Assembly (NCBI GenBank): GCA_005843815.1
Contig: SZYA01000069.1
Location: forward strand, 1-43,184
Length of the DNA: 43,184 nucleotides
Source: Chlorobium sp.
GTDB taxonomy: Bacteria > Bacteroidota > Chlorobiia > Chlorobiales > Chlorobiaceae
Direction: 5' to 3'
The notes under the pieces were generated by a model. That model did no database searches, was not told the origin of the DNA, and worked only from the letters and a program-made list of their open reading frames with translations. Position numbers and translations under genes: made by a program. Of the stretch, positions 24,047 to 33,829 are shown in pieces; the stretch's first letter is position 1; each line of letters starts with the position of its first letter.

Positions 24047-25381
24047 CTACAACAGCCCAGCCAGCCCCTCAGCAAAACCATCAAGCTCCCCCTTGCTCCG
24101 CTTCTCCGTCACCGCAACCAGCAGCCCGGTCTCACCATGAGCGGCAAGATCGTAACCGGCGAAGATCTTCTGTTCGAGCATCCGCTCAACCACAACAGAG
24201 GCCGGAATTGGAGTTTCAACCACAAACTCCCTGAAAAAGGGCGACGAAAACTTCAATGACCATCCTGGAATTGCGGCAATCTTTTCTGCCAGATAGTGCG
24301 CCTTCTGTGCCGACTGGGTGGCAACCTGACGGAGTCCCTCTTTGCCAAGCAGCGAAAGATAGACTGCTGCCTGAAGCGCATTCAGCGCCTGATTGCTGCA
24401 AATATTGGAGGTTGCTTTTTCGCGACGAATATGCTGCTCGCGGGTCTGAAGCGTCAGAATAAAGCCATCCTCACCATCACGATCCTTCGTCATACCAACC
24501 AGGCGACCAGGAATCTTGCGCACCAGCGGCTGCTTGACGCTGAACAGACCAAGATAGGGACCACCAAAACTCTGCGGCGTGCCCAGTGGCTGACCTTCTC
24601 CTACCGCAATATCGGCTCCATAACTGCCGGGAGCTGCAAGCAGACCCAGAGAGAGCGGATCAGCGGAGACCACAAAAAGCGCTCCCCCTGCATGAGCAAT
24701 GGCACCAAGAGCCTCAACATCCTCAAGGCAGCCATAAAAGTTGGGCTGCTGAACCACAACGGCGGCAACACTCTCGTTCACCAGCGCTTTGAGTGAGGCA
24801 ATATCACCGACACCATCCTGAAGCGCATTCTGAAGAACCGCATTATGCCCCGAAGCCTCAAGATAGGTCTTTAGAACGGAGCTGTTATAAGGATGCAGTT
24901 TGCCTGCCACCACCACCTGACTGCGACCGGTCACGTTCATGGCCATCAACACCGCTTCGGCCAGGGCCGTCGCGCCGTCATACATTGAGGCGTTCGTGAC
25001 ATCCATCTCATACAGACGGCATATCAGACTCTGGTATTCGTAGATAGCCTGCAGGGTTCCCTGCGAAACCTCTGCCTGATAAGGGGTATATGCGGTGTAA
25101 AACTCACTGCGGGAGACAATGCTCTTGATGGCCGCCGGGATATAATGGTCGTAAGCGCCCCCGCCAAGATAGCTGACATAGTCGGAGGTGCTCCTGTTAG
25201 CCGAAGCGAGCCCTTCAAGGAGTTTGCGCACCTGAGGCTCATCGGAGGCAGGAAGAAGGTCAAGAGCCCTCTTCAGGCGAATCTCTTCAGGAATATCGGC
25301 TATAAGATCATCAAAGGAGTCGGCACCAATGGCACAAAGCATCTCCTCTCGTTCAGTTGCGGTATTGACTATAAATGGCAT
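24047..25381 (-). CDS. gcvPA: Glycine dehydrogenase (decarboxylating) subunit 1
   Basis: This 444-residue protein is the N-terminal half of the split P-protein of the glycine cleavage system. Characteristic stretches are [46 protein letters not shown] (about 97-142), QPNFYG (near 212) and [19 protein letters not shown] (about 262-280). The PLP lysine is on subunit 2 (gcvPB), which is not in this window. The complex decarboxylates glycine and passes the aminomethyl group to the lipoyl arm of GcvH, encoded three bases upstream, so the two form an operon. The length fits GcvPA of bacteria with a split enzyme. Confidence 0.95.
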   Translation of the reverse strand: MPFIVNTATEREEMLCAIGADSFDDLIADIPEEIRLKRALDLLPASDEPQVRKLLEGLASANRSTSDYVSYLGGGAYDHYIPAAIKSIVSRSEFYTAYTPYQAEVSQGTLQAIYEYQSLICRLYEMDVTNASMYDGATALAEAVLMAMNVTGRSQVVVAGKLHPYNSSVLKTYLEASGHNAVLQNALQDGVGDIASLKALVNESVAAVVVQQPNFYGCLEDVEALGAIAHAGGALFVVSADPLSLGLLAAPGSYGADIAVGEGQPLGTPQSFGGPYLGLFSVKQPLVRKIPGRLVGMTKDRDGEDGFILTLQTREQHIRREKATSNICSNQALNALQAAVYLSLLGKEGLRQVATQSAQKAHYLAEKIAAIPGWSLKFSSPFFREFVVETPIPASVVVERMLEQKIFAGYDLAAHGETGLLVAVTEKRSKGELDGFAEGLAGLL

Positions 25382-25384
25382 AGA

Positions 25385-25768
25385 TTACTCCCCGGTCAAC
25401 TGACGGTATGCCTCGGCATCAAGCAGCGCCCCGACAGCAGCAGGGTCGGCAACTTTTAGCTTGATCAGCCATCCGGCTTTATAGGGATCCTGATTGACCA
25501 CTTCGGCGTTATCAAGCTGGTCATTCAATGCAATAATTTCACCGGCAACCGGCGCAAAGAGATCGGCTACCGTCTTGACCGCCTCAACCGTCCCGAACAC
25601 CTCATGCTCTTTCAGTGTGGTTCCTGCCGGTTTCAGCTCTACAAAAACAATATCGCCAAGTTCATGCTGGGCAAAGTCAGTGATGCCGACCAGAGCTGTA
25701 CTGCCATCTTCAAGCAGTGTAATCCATTCGTGGTCTTTGGTATAGTGAAGAGCGGCAGGAATAGTCAT
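25385..25768 (-). CDS. gcvH: Glycine cleavage system H protein
   Basis: A longer frame begins at 25810, but the family N terminus is IPAALHYTKDHEW, so the ATG at 25768 (127 residues) is the better start. The lipoyl-bearing lysine is Lys65 in TVEAVKTVADL. NQDPYKAGWLIKLKV and the acidic C terminus are typical. It shuttles the aminomethyl group and reducing equivalents between the P, T and L proteins. It is followed after three bases by gcvPA. The Shine-Dalgarno is weak. Confidence 0.95.
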   Translation of the reverse strand: MTIPAALHYTKDHEWITLLEDGSTALVGITDFAQHELGDIVFVELKPAGTTLKEHEVFGTVEAVKTVADLFAPVAGEIIALNDQLDNAEVVNQDPYKAGWLIKLKVADPAAVGALLDAEAYRQLTGE

Positions 25769-25871
25769 GGTCAATAAAGAAATAGAGTGTTGATGGAGTC
25801 TGCTGTGCAACGTTGGTGAACAGCCAAGGTACTATTTTTTGGAATCCCTTCAAATCAGAGGGCAGGGCAAG

Positions 25872-26618
25872 TTATGCAAGTCGCTGCCTCATCGCCTCGT
25901 AAAGCAGCACCCCGGCGGTGACACTCACATTGAGCGATTCAACACAGCCTGCCATCGGAATCCGCACAACATGGTCACAGAATTTTACCGCTTCCGGTGC
26001 CAGTCCGCTTCCCTCCATGCCAAGCACGATAGCGGTCGCTTTTTTCATATCAGCATCGGTATAGTTCAGCTCGGCATCCATATCAGCCGCGATAACCTGA
26101 ACATTGCATTGATGCAGAAACTCCAGGGCACGCACCAGACTCTTCACTTTGCAAATCCTGATATGGGAGAGCGCTCCGGCAGCCGCTTTATGGACGACCG
26201 CATTCACCGGTGCCCCCTTACCCTCAACCAGCACAACCGCATCGGCGGCTACAGCTTCGGCAGTTCTGATAATGGCACCGATATTGTGGGGATCATCCAG
26301 CCCTTGCAGCACCACAAAAAGCGGAAAGGTATTGCGAGGCTGTGCCAGAACCTCTTCGAGCGAATAGTAGGTGACAGCGCTGATGAGCGCACAGACTCCC
26401 TGGTGTTTTGTGGTGCCTGCGATCTCGGAGAGCTTTTCAAGCCGGGCCTTGCCACTGACCAGCTTCAGACGCCGGGAGGTGATAACAATTTCCTTGAGTT
26501 TTGGATGTGAGGTGTTGAACTGAAAATAGATCTTCTCGATACTCTCGGGCTTTTGTTTGAGAAGCTCAAGGACGGCATTTCTGCCATAAACAATGTTTTC
26601 GGAGTGTTCCGCGTCCAT
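25872..26618 (-). CDS. rlmB: 23S rRNA (guanosine-2'-O-)methyltransferase RlmB (TrmH/SpoU family)
   Basis: The frame is open from 26663, but AAGGGG lies at good spacing before the ATG at 26618, giving 248 residues starting MDAEHSENIVYGRNAVLELL. The N-terminal RNA-binding substrate domain precedes the SPOUT domain, with its three motifs LQGLDDPHNIGAIIRTAEA, VLGMEGSGL and VRIPMAGCVESLNVSVTAGVLLYEA, which form the knot and the SAM site. It methylates G2251 (E. coli numbering) of 23S rRNA. Other TrmH-family targets cannot be excluded. It is upstream of gcvH on the same strand with a 103-bp gap. Confidence 0.92.
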   Translation of the reverse strand: MDAEHSENIVYGRNAVLELLKQKPESIEKIYFQFNTSHPKLKEIVITSRRLKLVSGKARLEKLSEIAGTTKHQGVCALISAVTYYSLEEVLAQPRNTFPLFVVLQGLDDPHNIGAIIRTAEAVAADAVVLVEGKGAPVNAVVHKAAAGALSHIRICKVKSLVRALEFLHQCNVQVIAADMDAELNYTDADMKKATAIVLGMEGSGLAPEAVKFCDHVVRIPMAGCVESLNVSVTAGVLLYEAMRQRLA

Positions 26619-26904
26619 GATAAACCCCTTGTCCTGAAATGAGTGTATTGATAAAGTAAGCAAAGGGCAGGCTTGCAGGGAAATTCACGATATCATACCC
26701 ATGCCTCCTGAGTACCCCTCAACGGGAAAAACCGGAATCTAATTAAATTTATCAAAAATCATTTTTTTTAATATCTTTCTTGCCACATTGGTTTGTTTTC
26801 CTAAGGCAACATTGTCAAGGTTGCTTCCCGGACAGCATACCAATACACTGCACGCTTATTGAATGCGCATGCCTTTCATCAATACAAATCAGGTGACTGC
26901 CCGT

Positions 26905-29900
26905 ATGACCCCGACGTTTAAAACAATGGAGGGAAATGAAGCTTTGGCTCATATCTCTTACCGCACCAGCGAAGTAATTTGTGTCTACCCAATTACCCCG
27001 GCATCCCCAATGGGTGAATATTCAGAGATATGGTCAGCAGAGGGGAAAAAAAACATCTGGGGAACCGTTCCAAAAGTTGATGAACTGCAAAGTGAAGCTG
27101 GCGCTGCGGCTGCCGTTCACGGCGCTTTGCAGACTGGCGCTCTGACCACAACCTTTACGGCATCACAGGGCTTGCTGCTCATGATTCCGAATATGTATAA
27201 AATTGCGGGCGAACTCACCCCCTGCGTTATTCACGTATCGGCCCGATCGCTTGCTGCTCAGGGACTCTCAATTTTTGGGGACCATAGCGATGTCATGTCG
27301 GTCAGGGGAACCGGCTTTGCGCTTCTGGCTTCGAGCTCCGTTCAGGAGGTGATGGATATGGCTCTTATTACAGCAGCAGCAACACTTGAGTCGAGAGTTC
27401 CTTTCCTCCATTTTTTTGATGGTTTCAGAACATCCCACGAGATATCGAAGATTGAGGTGATTCCTGACCAAACCATAAAAGCGATGATCACTGATGATCT
27501 CGTCATTGCCCACAGAAGCCGCCGCCTGAGTCCGGAGGCACCGGTTATTCGCGGAACATCGCAGAATCCTGATGTCTACTTCCAGGCCAGGGAGACTGTC
27601 AACAGCTTCTACAATGCTTGCCCGGAGATCACTGAAAAAGCGATGGCACAATTTGCCGAACTTACTGGCCGTCATTATAAATTGTATGAGTACTATGGTG
27701 CGCCTGATGCTGATCGAGTGATTGTTCTGATGGGTTCGGGTGTCGACACAGCCCGTGAAACCATGGAATATCTCAACAAAAAGGGTGAGAAGGTTGGCGT
27801 TATCCATGCCCGCCTTTTCCGCCCCTTTGATGTTGACCGCTTTGTGAAGGCTTTTCCCGCCTCAGTTACTTCGGTTGCTGTTCTTGACCGCGTCAAAGAG
27901 CCTGGGAGCGCTGGAGAGCCGCTCTATCTTGACACCGTCAATGCCTTGCTTGAAGGGGTGCAGAACGGCTTGCTGAAAACTATTCCGAAAATTACTGGCG
28001 GCCGATATGGCCTCTCCTCCAAAGAGTTCACCCCCTCAATGATAAAAGCCGTGTTTGACAACATGGCATCTATACAACCAAAAAATCATTTTACGGTTGG
28101 CATCAACGACGATGTTACCAACACCAGTCTCGACTACGATCCCACCTTCTCCATTGAACCCGATGAGATGTTCAGGGCTCTCTTTTACGGGCTTGGATCG
28201 GACGGAACGGTAGGTGCCAACAAAAACAGCATCAAGATTATTGGCGAAAATACAGAGAATTTTGCGCAGGGTTATTTTGTGTACGACTCCAAAAAATCAG
28301 GTTCGATTACCACCTCGCACTTGCGGTTTGGCCCCAGTCAGATTCGATCAGCTTATCTGATAACTGAAGCACAATTTATTGGTTGCCATCACTGGATTTT
28401 CCTTGAACTGCTTGACCTGGTGAAAAATCTCAGGAAAGGCGGAACCCTGCTGTTGAATTCTCACTATGCAACGGAGGAACTCTGGGAAAAACTCCCGAAA
28501 ATTGTTCAGGGGCATCTGATCAGCAAAGAGGCAAAGCTCTATACTATTGATGCCTACAAGGTTGCGCACACCAGTGGCATGGGTCAGCGCATCAACACCA
28601 TCATGCAGGCCTGTTTTTTTGCAATTTCCGGTGTACTTCCCCGTGAAGAGGCGGTAGAAAAAATCAAGGCTTCCATTAGAGAGACCTACGGCAAAAAAGG
28701 TGACGAAGTGGTCAATCAGAACATTCAAGCTGTTGAGGATACCCTTTCGAACCTGCATCAGGTCACCATCGGTTCTGTTGCCAGCAGCAATAAAGAGCTT
28801 CGCCCAACGATCGTCGGTGACGCGCCTGATTTTGTCTGCAACGTCCTCGCAAGAATTATTGCCGGCGATGGAGACAATATCCCTGTCAGCGACCTTCCTG
28901 CGGATGGCACTTACCCAACGGGAACGGCAAAATTTGAAAAGCGTAACCTGGCGGATGAAATTCCAGTTTGGGAGCCATCAGCATGTATTCAATGCGCCAA
29001 ATGTGTCTTTGTCTGCCCTCATGCAGCAATCCGCGCAAAGCTTTATGATCCAAAAAATCTGGAGAACGCACCCGCAACATTCCTGAATACTGAAGCCAAG
29101 GGTACGAACTGGGAAGGTATGCGCTACACCATCCAGGTTGCCCCTGAAGATTGTACCGGATGCGAAATATGTGCTCGTATCTGCCCAGGAAAAGACAAAA
29201 ACAATCCGGGCAGAAAAGCCCTTAATATGAGTCCGCAACCAGCTCTTGTTAAAGCTGAAGCTGCGAACTGGGAGTTCTTTTTGAACATCCCGGAATATGA
29301 CCGTAAAAAAATCAATACAAAGCTGATCAAGGAGCAACAACTTCAGGAGCCTCTCTTCGAGTTTTCCGGCGCGTGCACGGGATGTGGTGAAACCCCTTAT
29401 GTCAAACTGTTGACACAATTATTCGGAGATCGCCTTGTTATTGGTAACGCAACAGGCTGCTCCTCAATTTACGGGGGAAATCTGCCGACTACCCCCTACT
29501 CAACCAATGCCAGCGGCCATGGCCCCGCATGGTCGAACTCCCTCTTTGAAGATGCAGCGGAATTTGCCCTGGGTTTCCGACTCTCGATTGACAAGCAGCG
29601 GGAATATGCTGGTGAGCTATTGAAAAGAGTATCATCAGAGATCGGCGAGAAACTCGTCCAGGAGGTTCTTGAAGCAACCGAAACCAATGAGGTTGGAATT
29701 TTTGAGCAGAGAAAGCGAGTTGCCATACTGAAAGAGAAGCTTTCGCTTATGACCTCTTCCGATGCACGGAATCTGCTTTCGCTGGCGGATATGCTGGTCA
29801 AGAAAAGTGTATGGGGTGTTGGTGGTGATGGATGGGCTTATGATATCGGATACGGTGGCGTTGATCACGTCACGGCTGGCGACAAGAATGTCAACCTGCT

Positions 29901-30453
29901 TGTCCTCGACACCGAGGTCTATTCCAATACCGGTGGCCAGGCATCAAAGGCAACGCCAAAAGCCGCTGTGGCAAAGTTTGCGGCTGCCGGGCGAGCGATA
30001 ACCAAGAAAGATCTTGGAATGATCTCAATGAGCTATGGCAACGCTTATGTCGCCTCCGTCGCCTTTGGTGCCAGAGACGAACAGACTCTGAAAGCGTTCC
30101 TTGAGGCGGAAGCATATAACGGCCCATCAATCATTATTGCCTATTCACACTGTATCGCTCAAGGCATCAACATGGCAACGGCTCTGGATAATCAGAAAGC
30201 GGCTGTTGATTCAGGACACTGGATTCTTTACCGTTACAACCCTGAACGACTGCTTGAAGGCAAAAACCCGCTGATTCTTGACTCGAAAAAGCCAAAAATA
30301 CCGGTTGCACAGTTCCTTGATATGGAAAACCGCTTCAGAATGCTCAAAAAGAGCCATAAAGCTCTTGCGGAGAGTTACTACGCGTCAATCCAGAAAGAGG
30401 TGGATGCGCGCTGGAAACATTACGAATACCTCGCAGCACGCAGCTTTGAGTAA
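26905..30453 (+). CDS. nifJ: Pyruvate:ferredoxin (flavodoxin) oxidoreductase / pyruvate synthase
   Basis: This single-chain PFOR has 1182 residues from the ATG at 26905 (the frame is open from an ATG at 26863). The later start is chosen because AGGTGA at 26891-26896 sits eight bases before it and the protein then opens MTPTFKTMEGNEALAHISY. Domain order: alpha (YPITPASPMGE), gamma, then two 4Fe-4S clusters, CIQCAKCVFVCP (about 694-705) and CTGCEICARICPG (about 750-762), then the TPP domain with CTGCGETPY, GNATGCSSIYGG, GGDGWAYDIGYGG and the Mg motif around NTGGQASKAT. In green sulfur bacteria it carboxylates acetyl-CoA to pyruvate with reduced ferredoxin, feeding the product of the reductive TCA cycle into biosynthesis. 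It is monocistronic, ending at a 23-bp hairpin. Confidence 0.96.
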   Translation: MTPTFKTMEGNEALAHISYRTSEVICVYPITPASPMGEYSEIWSAEGKKNIWGTVPKVDELQSEAGAAAAVHGALQTGALTTTFTASQGLLLMIPNMYKIAGELTPCVIHVSARSLAAQGLSIFGDHSDVMSVRGTGFALLASSSVQEVMDMALITAAATLESRVPFLHFFDGFRTSHEISKIEVIPDQTIKAMITDDLVIAHRSRRLSPEAPVIRGTSQNPDVYFQARETVNSFYNACPEITEKAMAQFAELTGRHYKLYEYYGAPDADRVIVLMGSGVDTARETMEYLNKKGEKVGVIHARLFRPFDVDRFVKAFPASVTSVAVLDRVKEPGSAGEPLYLDTVNALLEGVQNGLLKTIPKITGGRYGLSSKEFTPSMIKAVFDNMASIQPKNHFTVGINDDVTNTSLDYDPTFSIEPDEMFRALFYGLGSDGTVGANKNSIKIIGENTENFAQGYFVYDSKKSGSITTSHLRFGPSQIRSAYLITEAQFIGCHHWIFLELLDLVKNLRKGGTLLLNSHYATEELWEKLPKIVQGHLISKEAKLYTIDAYKVAHTSGMGQRINTIMQACFFAISGVLPREEAVEKIKASIRETYGKKGDEVVNQNIQAVEDTLSNLHQVTIGSVASSNKELRPTIVGDAPDFVCNVLARIIAGDGDNIPVSDLPADGTYPTGTAKFEKRNLADEIPVWEPSACIQCAKCVFVCPHAAIRAKLYDPKNLENAPATFLNTEAKGTNWEGMRYTIQVAPEDCTGCEICARICPGKDKNNPGRKALNMSPQPALVKAEAANWEFFLNIPEYDRKKINTKLIKEQQLQEPLFEFSGACTGCGETPYVKLLTQLFGDRLVIGNATGCSSIYGGNLPTTPYSTNASGHGPAWSNSLFEDAAEFALGFRLSIDKQREYAGELLKRVSSEIGEKLVQEVLEATETNEVGIFEQRKRVAILKEKLSLMTSSDARNLLSLADMLVKKSVWGVGGDGWAYDIGYGGVDHVTAGDKNVNLLVLDTEVYSNTGGQASKATPKAAVAKFAAAGRAITKKDLGMISMSYGNAYVASVAFGARDEQTLKAFLEAEAYNGPSIIIAYSHCIAQGINMATALDNQKAAVDSGHWILYRYNPERLLEGKNPLILDSKKPKIPVAQFLDMENRFRMLKKSHKALAESYYASIQKEVDARWKHYEYLAARSFE

Positions 30454-30464
30454 CGGCACGTTGT

Positions 30465-30517
30465 AGTTCAAGGTTCAAGGTTCAAGGTTTTATTCTTTGA
30501 ACTTTGAACCTTGAACT
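30465..30517 (+). terminator. Long terminator hairpin with threefold GTTCAAG repeat
   Basis: The left arm (30465-30487) holds three tandem GTTCAAG heptamers. The right arm (30495-30517) pairs along the whole 23 nt with a few G-U pairs, and T-rich sequence (TTCTTTATC) follows. It lies 11 bp after the nifJ stop codon and 5 bp from the end of the convergent TPR gene, so it probably terminates nifJ and may serve both. Confidence 0.75.
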
Positions 30518-30521
30518 TTCT

Positions 30522-31829
30522 TTATCTGCTCTTGAGCATTTTCGCCCGCTCCTGCATCTCCACGGCTTTCGGGCTGTTGCCGAGCTTTTCGTAGACTGCA
30601 CTGAGATGTTCAAGGATTTCAGCCTCTCCTGAATTCAGCCTGCCCGCTTTTTCAAGAAGCTCCCTTGACTCTTCATACCTGCCCATTTTGAACAGTACCC
30701 AACCGAGCGTATCGAGATAACTTGCATTGGCTGGTTCCCGAGCCACGGCCTTCATTGCCAGCCTTTTGGCACGAGGAAGCGATTTACCCTGACCGGCAAG
30801 AATGTAGGCAAGATTGTTCATCATCAGAACATTGTTTGGCTCAACACGAAGAATGCTCCCATAGAGACGAATACATTTATCGTAATGCCCCAACTTGTCA
30901 TAACAAAGGGCAAGGGTACTGTTGGCCTGCAGATAGAGCCATTTTTCCATTTTCGGGTTTTTTGAACCCACCGCTTTCTCGAGCAGACGCACAGCCTCTG
31001 TGGTATTGCCCGCCTGAAAAAGAAGCTCACCTTTCAGAGCCTGAAGGATCAACTTGAAACGTTGATTGGCAGGATGATGCTTTTCAATGGCGGTCATCAT
31101 GAGATTTGCGGGCTCAATATAGGTGCGCTCTTTCGATGAACGAACCACAAACAATCGAACCAACTTTATTTTCTGGTCAAGAGTTGCTTGAGCCGTCGAG
31201 TAAAAGAGATCAAGATCTTCACGAAATACAGGATTGTTTTCTGATTGTACTGAACTCTCAAAGAGCGCAAGCCATGCCGACAATGCTCCTGGATTCTCGC
31301 GAAGAAGCTCCCTGAAGGTCTGGATGGCAAGGTTATACTGGGAAGTTTTCAGATAAAGCTGACCCAGGGAATAGAGCAGCCTCGCTTTCCCTTCACCCTG
31401 CTCCAGAGTGGCAAGTTGACGATACCGATCGGCCGCCAGCTTGTAGTTGTTCATCTGATGGGATATACCGGCAAGCAATTTTCCATAATATTTGTTGTCG
31501 GGATTGAGCTGAACACTTTTTTCGCTGTGCACCCGGGCTGAATCGATAATACCAAGACCCATATATGCGTTTGATAACGCATAATGGAGCGCTGCATTAT
31601 TGGGTTGCGTCATCAGAAGCTTACGATAACCGTCAATAGCTCCCTGATACTCACCTTTCGCGCTTTGCAGTGAAGCTGCAACAAGCTCCCGTCTGCTGAC
31701 ATCCGCAAGAGAGTCGGGAAGTGCTCTGCCATTGGAGAACAACGGGCGAGGCAGGCATACCGAAAAGATAACTGCGCAGAAAAACAGCCACCTGCTAATC
31801 CGGCTTTGCATCAAACAATGAAGATTCAT
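30522..31829 (-). CDS. Exported tetratricopeptide-repeat protein
   Basis: This 435-residue protein has a signal or anchor segment (about residues 13-30). Then come about nine TPR units, recognisable by AxxxYRKLLxxxPxxAxxHYALSNAYMGLG (near 65-95), LYSLGQLYLKTSQYNLAIQTFRELLRENP (near 148-180), ALCYDKLGHYDKCIRLYGSIL and LDTLGWVLFKMGRYEESRELLEKA. TPR arrays bind other proteins, here probably in the periplasm or at the outer membrane; no specific partner can be named. The start overlaps the ruvB stop by 35 bp (or 17 bp with Met7), so it belongs to the hprK-to-ruvB transcription unit. Confidence 0.82.
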   Translation of the reverse strand: MNLHCLMQSRISRWLFFCAVIFSVCLPRPLFSNGRALPDSLADVSRRELVAASLQSAKGEYQGAIDGYRKLLMTQPNNAALHYALSNAYMGLGIIDSARVHSEKSVQLNPDNKYYGKLLAGISHQMNNYKLAADRYRQLATLEQGEGKARLLYSLGQLYLKTSQYNLAIQTFRELLRENPGALSAWLALFESSVQSENNPVFREDLDLFYSTAQATLDQKIKLVRLFVVRSSKERTYIEPANLMMTAIEKHHPANQRFKLILQALKGELLFQAGNTTEAVRLLEKAVGSKNPKMEKWLYLQANSTLALCYDKLGHYDKCIRLYGSILRVEPNNVLMMNNLAYILAGQGKSLPRAKRLAMKAVAREPANASYLDTLGWVLFKMGRYEESRELLEKAGRLNSGEAEILEHLSAVYEKLGNSPKAVEMQERAKMLKSR

Positions 31830-32826
31830 AAGTTTCGGAACCAGTTGAAAAACGGATAAACGCCTGACGGGTAGCGACTCGCCCTCTTGTCGTTCTGCTC
31901 AGATAACCTCCCTGGATGAGATAGGGCTCATACACCTCTTCAATGGTATCCCGCTCTTCTCCTACAGAAACAGCAAGCGAGGCTATACCGACAGGTCCGC
32001 CATTGAATTTGTTTACAATGGTATCCATGATTTTTTTATCCATATCATCCAGCCCCTCCTCATCAATCTCAAGACAATCAAGGGTTTTCATGGCAATGGC
32101 CCTGGTGATGGTTGCAACTCCATCAACCTGCGCAAAATCCCTGGCTCGTCGAAGCAGTCGGTTGGCAATACGGGGAGTTCCCCGTGATCGTCCTGCAATT
32201 TCAGAGGCAGCATCACGATCAAGGCCAATACCGAGAATAGCAGAAGCCCTGACAATGATCCGCTCCAGAAGCTCCGGTTCATAGTAGTCGAAGCGGCTGT
32301 TGATCCCGAACCTTGCCCTGAGTGGAGAGGTCAAGAGTCCTGATCGAGTTGTTGCGCCCACCAGCGTAAAGGGCTCAATACGCAACTGTACCGCCCTTGC
32401 CGAGGGGCCACTGTCAAGCATGATATCGATACGAAAATCCTCCATTGCCGAGTAGAGGTACTCCTCAACGGTGGGTGGCATACGGTGAATTTCGTCAATA
32501 AAGAGCACATCGCCCTTCTGCAAACCTGTCAGGAGACCAGCAAGATTACCCGCTTTGTCGAGCAATGGACCTGAGGTTGCCTTGATACTACACCCCATTT
32601 CAGAGGCAATGATATAGGCAAGCGTCGTCTTCCCAAGGCCTGGAGGCCCCGACAACAACACGTGATCCAGAGCATCCCCCCGCATTTTGGCCGCAGAAAT
32701 AAAGACCTTCAGATTGTCGGTCAATCGTTGCTGACCAGCAAAATCCTCCATGCGAATCGGCCGTATCTGCTCCTCAATCCTTGATTCGACCACATCGGGG
32801 GGAGTATTCAGCAATTCTATTCTCAA
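31795..32826 (-). CDS. ruvB: Holliday junction branch-migration ATPase RuvB
   Basis: This 343-residue AAA+ motor moves four-way DNA junctions together with RuvA. Walker A is GPPGLGKT (60-67) and Walker B is FIDEIH (near 107-112). Sensor 1 and the arginine finger lie in VGATTRSGLLTSPLRARFG. The C-terminal winged helix ends in the TTRGRVATRQAF motif. The start region RPIRMEDFAGQ is typical. ruvA and ruvC are not in the window. It lies 31 bp after the ABC permease gene and its 3' end overlaps the TPR gene. Confidence 0.97.
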   Translation of the reverse strand: MRIELLNTPPDVVESRIEEQIRPIRMEDFAGQQRLTDNLKVFISAAKMRGDALDHVLLSGPPGLGKTTLAYIIASEMGCSIKATSGPLLDKAGNLAGLLTGLQKGDVLFIDEIHRMPPTVEEYLYSAMEDFRIDIMLDSGPSARAVQLRIEPFTLVGATTRSGLLTSPLRARFGINSRFDYYEPELLERIIVRASAILGIGLDRDAASEIAGRSRGTPRIANRLLRRARDFAQVDGVATITRAIAMKTLDCLEIDEEGLDDMDKKIMDTIVNKFNGGPVGIASLAVSVGEERDTIEEVYEPYLIQGGYLSRTTRGRVATRQAFIRFSTGSETYESSLFDAKPD

Positions 32827-32857
32827 ACAGACAAAATGTTACAGGTTACATGAGCAC

Positions 32858-33823
32858 TCAGATCTTTATTCTCGGATCGGCAACAGCATAGAGCACATCG
32901 GCAAAAAGATTACCAAGCACAATGAGTGTGCCCGAAATAAAGGTATTGGCAATAATCAGCGGATAATCCCTCGAAAAAATAGCCTCAACCGTTACTCGTC
33001 CCATACCGGGAAAGGCAAAGATAACCTCAATAAAGAGGGCTCCACTAAAAATAAAGGGGAGCGAACTACCCATAATGGTAATAACCGGCAAAAGGGCATT
33101 ACGAAGTGCATGTCTGAAAATGACAAGCTTTTCGGGCAACCCTTTGGCTCTAGCTGTTCGTATGTAGTCTTGGCGGATAACCTCAAGCATGCTCCCCCTG
33201 ACATACCTCGCGATACCGGCAGCTCCATTAATACTGAGCACCGTCACCGGCAAGACAAGATGCCATACACGATCGAGCAGAAAGCCAACAGGGCCAAAAC
33301 CCTCCGCGCCAATCTCATTCAAGCCTGAAGCGGGAAACAGCGGAAACTTCAGCGCGAAAAGAATAATCATCATCAATGCAAACCAGAACTCCGGCATGGA
33401 ATAAAAAAAGAGAGCCGTCACGGTCAAAAAACGATCAAGAAAACTGTTCTGGCGAACGGCTGAAATAATACCTATGAGAATGCCAAAGGTGAAATTGGCT
33501 ACAAGCGTCAGCAGCGCGATGGTGATAGTTATTGGCAATGCGCTGGCAATCACCTCAACAACCGGCTGCTGGGCACGACTGAAACTTCGCCCGAAATCAC
33601 CCTGCAACACATTGGCAAGCCATTTGACATACTGTACCGGTAACGGGTCATTCAAACCATATTGAGCCCTGATCTGCTCGGCCACATTCGGGCTTATCCC
33701 TGGCTGGATAAAAAAGGCTGCAGGATCACCTGGAGCAAGCCGAATAATGAAAAAGGTGAGAGTCAATACCCCGAATATCAGCGGTATGGCAATCAGTAAC
33801 CGTTTAAGAATATATCTCAGCAT
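32858..33823 (-). CDS. Peptide-type ABC transporter permease (DppB/OppB family)
   Basis: This 321-residue integral membrane protein has about six hydrophobic helices. Its N terminus (ML-YILKRLLIAIPLIFGVLTLTFFIIRLAPGDP) is diagnostic of DppB-type permeases. The cytoplasmic EAA loop reads DYIRTARAKGLPEKLVIFRHALRNALLPV (near 215-243). It would form the channel for peptides or a similar solute bound by the lipoprotein encoded 7 bp upstream. The second permease (OppC) and the two ATPases normally found next to it are absent here; ruvB follows instead. They must be supplied from elsewhere if the transporter works. Confidence 0.92.
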   Translation of the reverse strand: MLRYILKRLLIAIPLIFGVLTLTFFIIRLAPGDPAAFFIQPGISPNVAEQIRAQYGLNDPLPVQYVKWLANVLQGDFGRSFSRAQQPVVEVIASALPITITIALLTLVANFTFGILIGIISAVRQNSFLDRFLTVTALFFYSMPEFWFALMMIILFALKFPLFPASGLNEIGAEGFGPVGFLLDRVWHLVLPVTVLSINGAAGIARYVRGSMLEVIRQDYIRTARAKGLPEKLVIFRHALRNALLPVITIMGSSLPFIFSGALFIEVIFAFPGMGRVTVEAIFSRDYPLIIANTFISGTLIVLGNLFADVLYAVADPRIKI

Positions 33824-33829
33824 AACATT

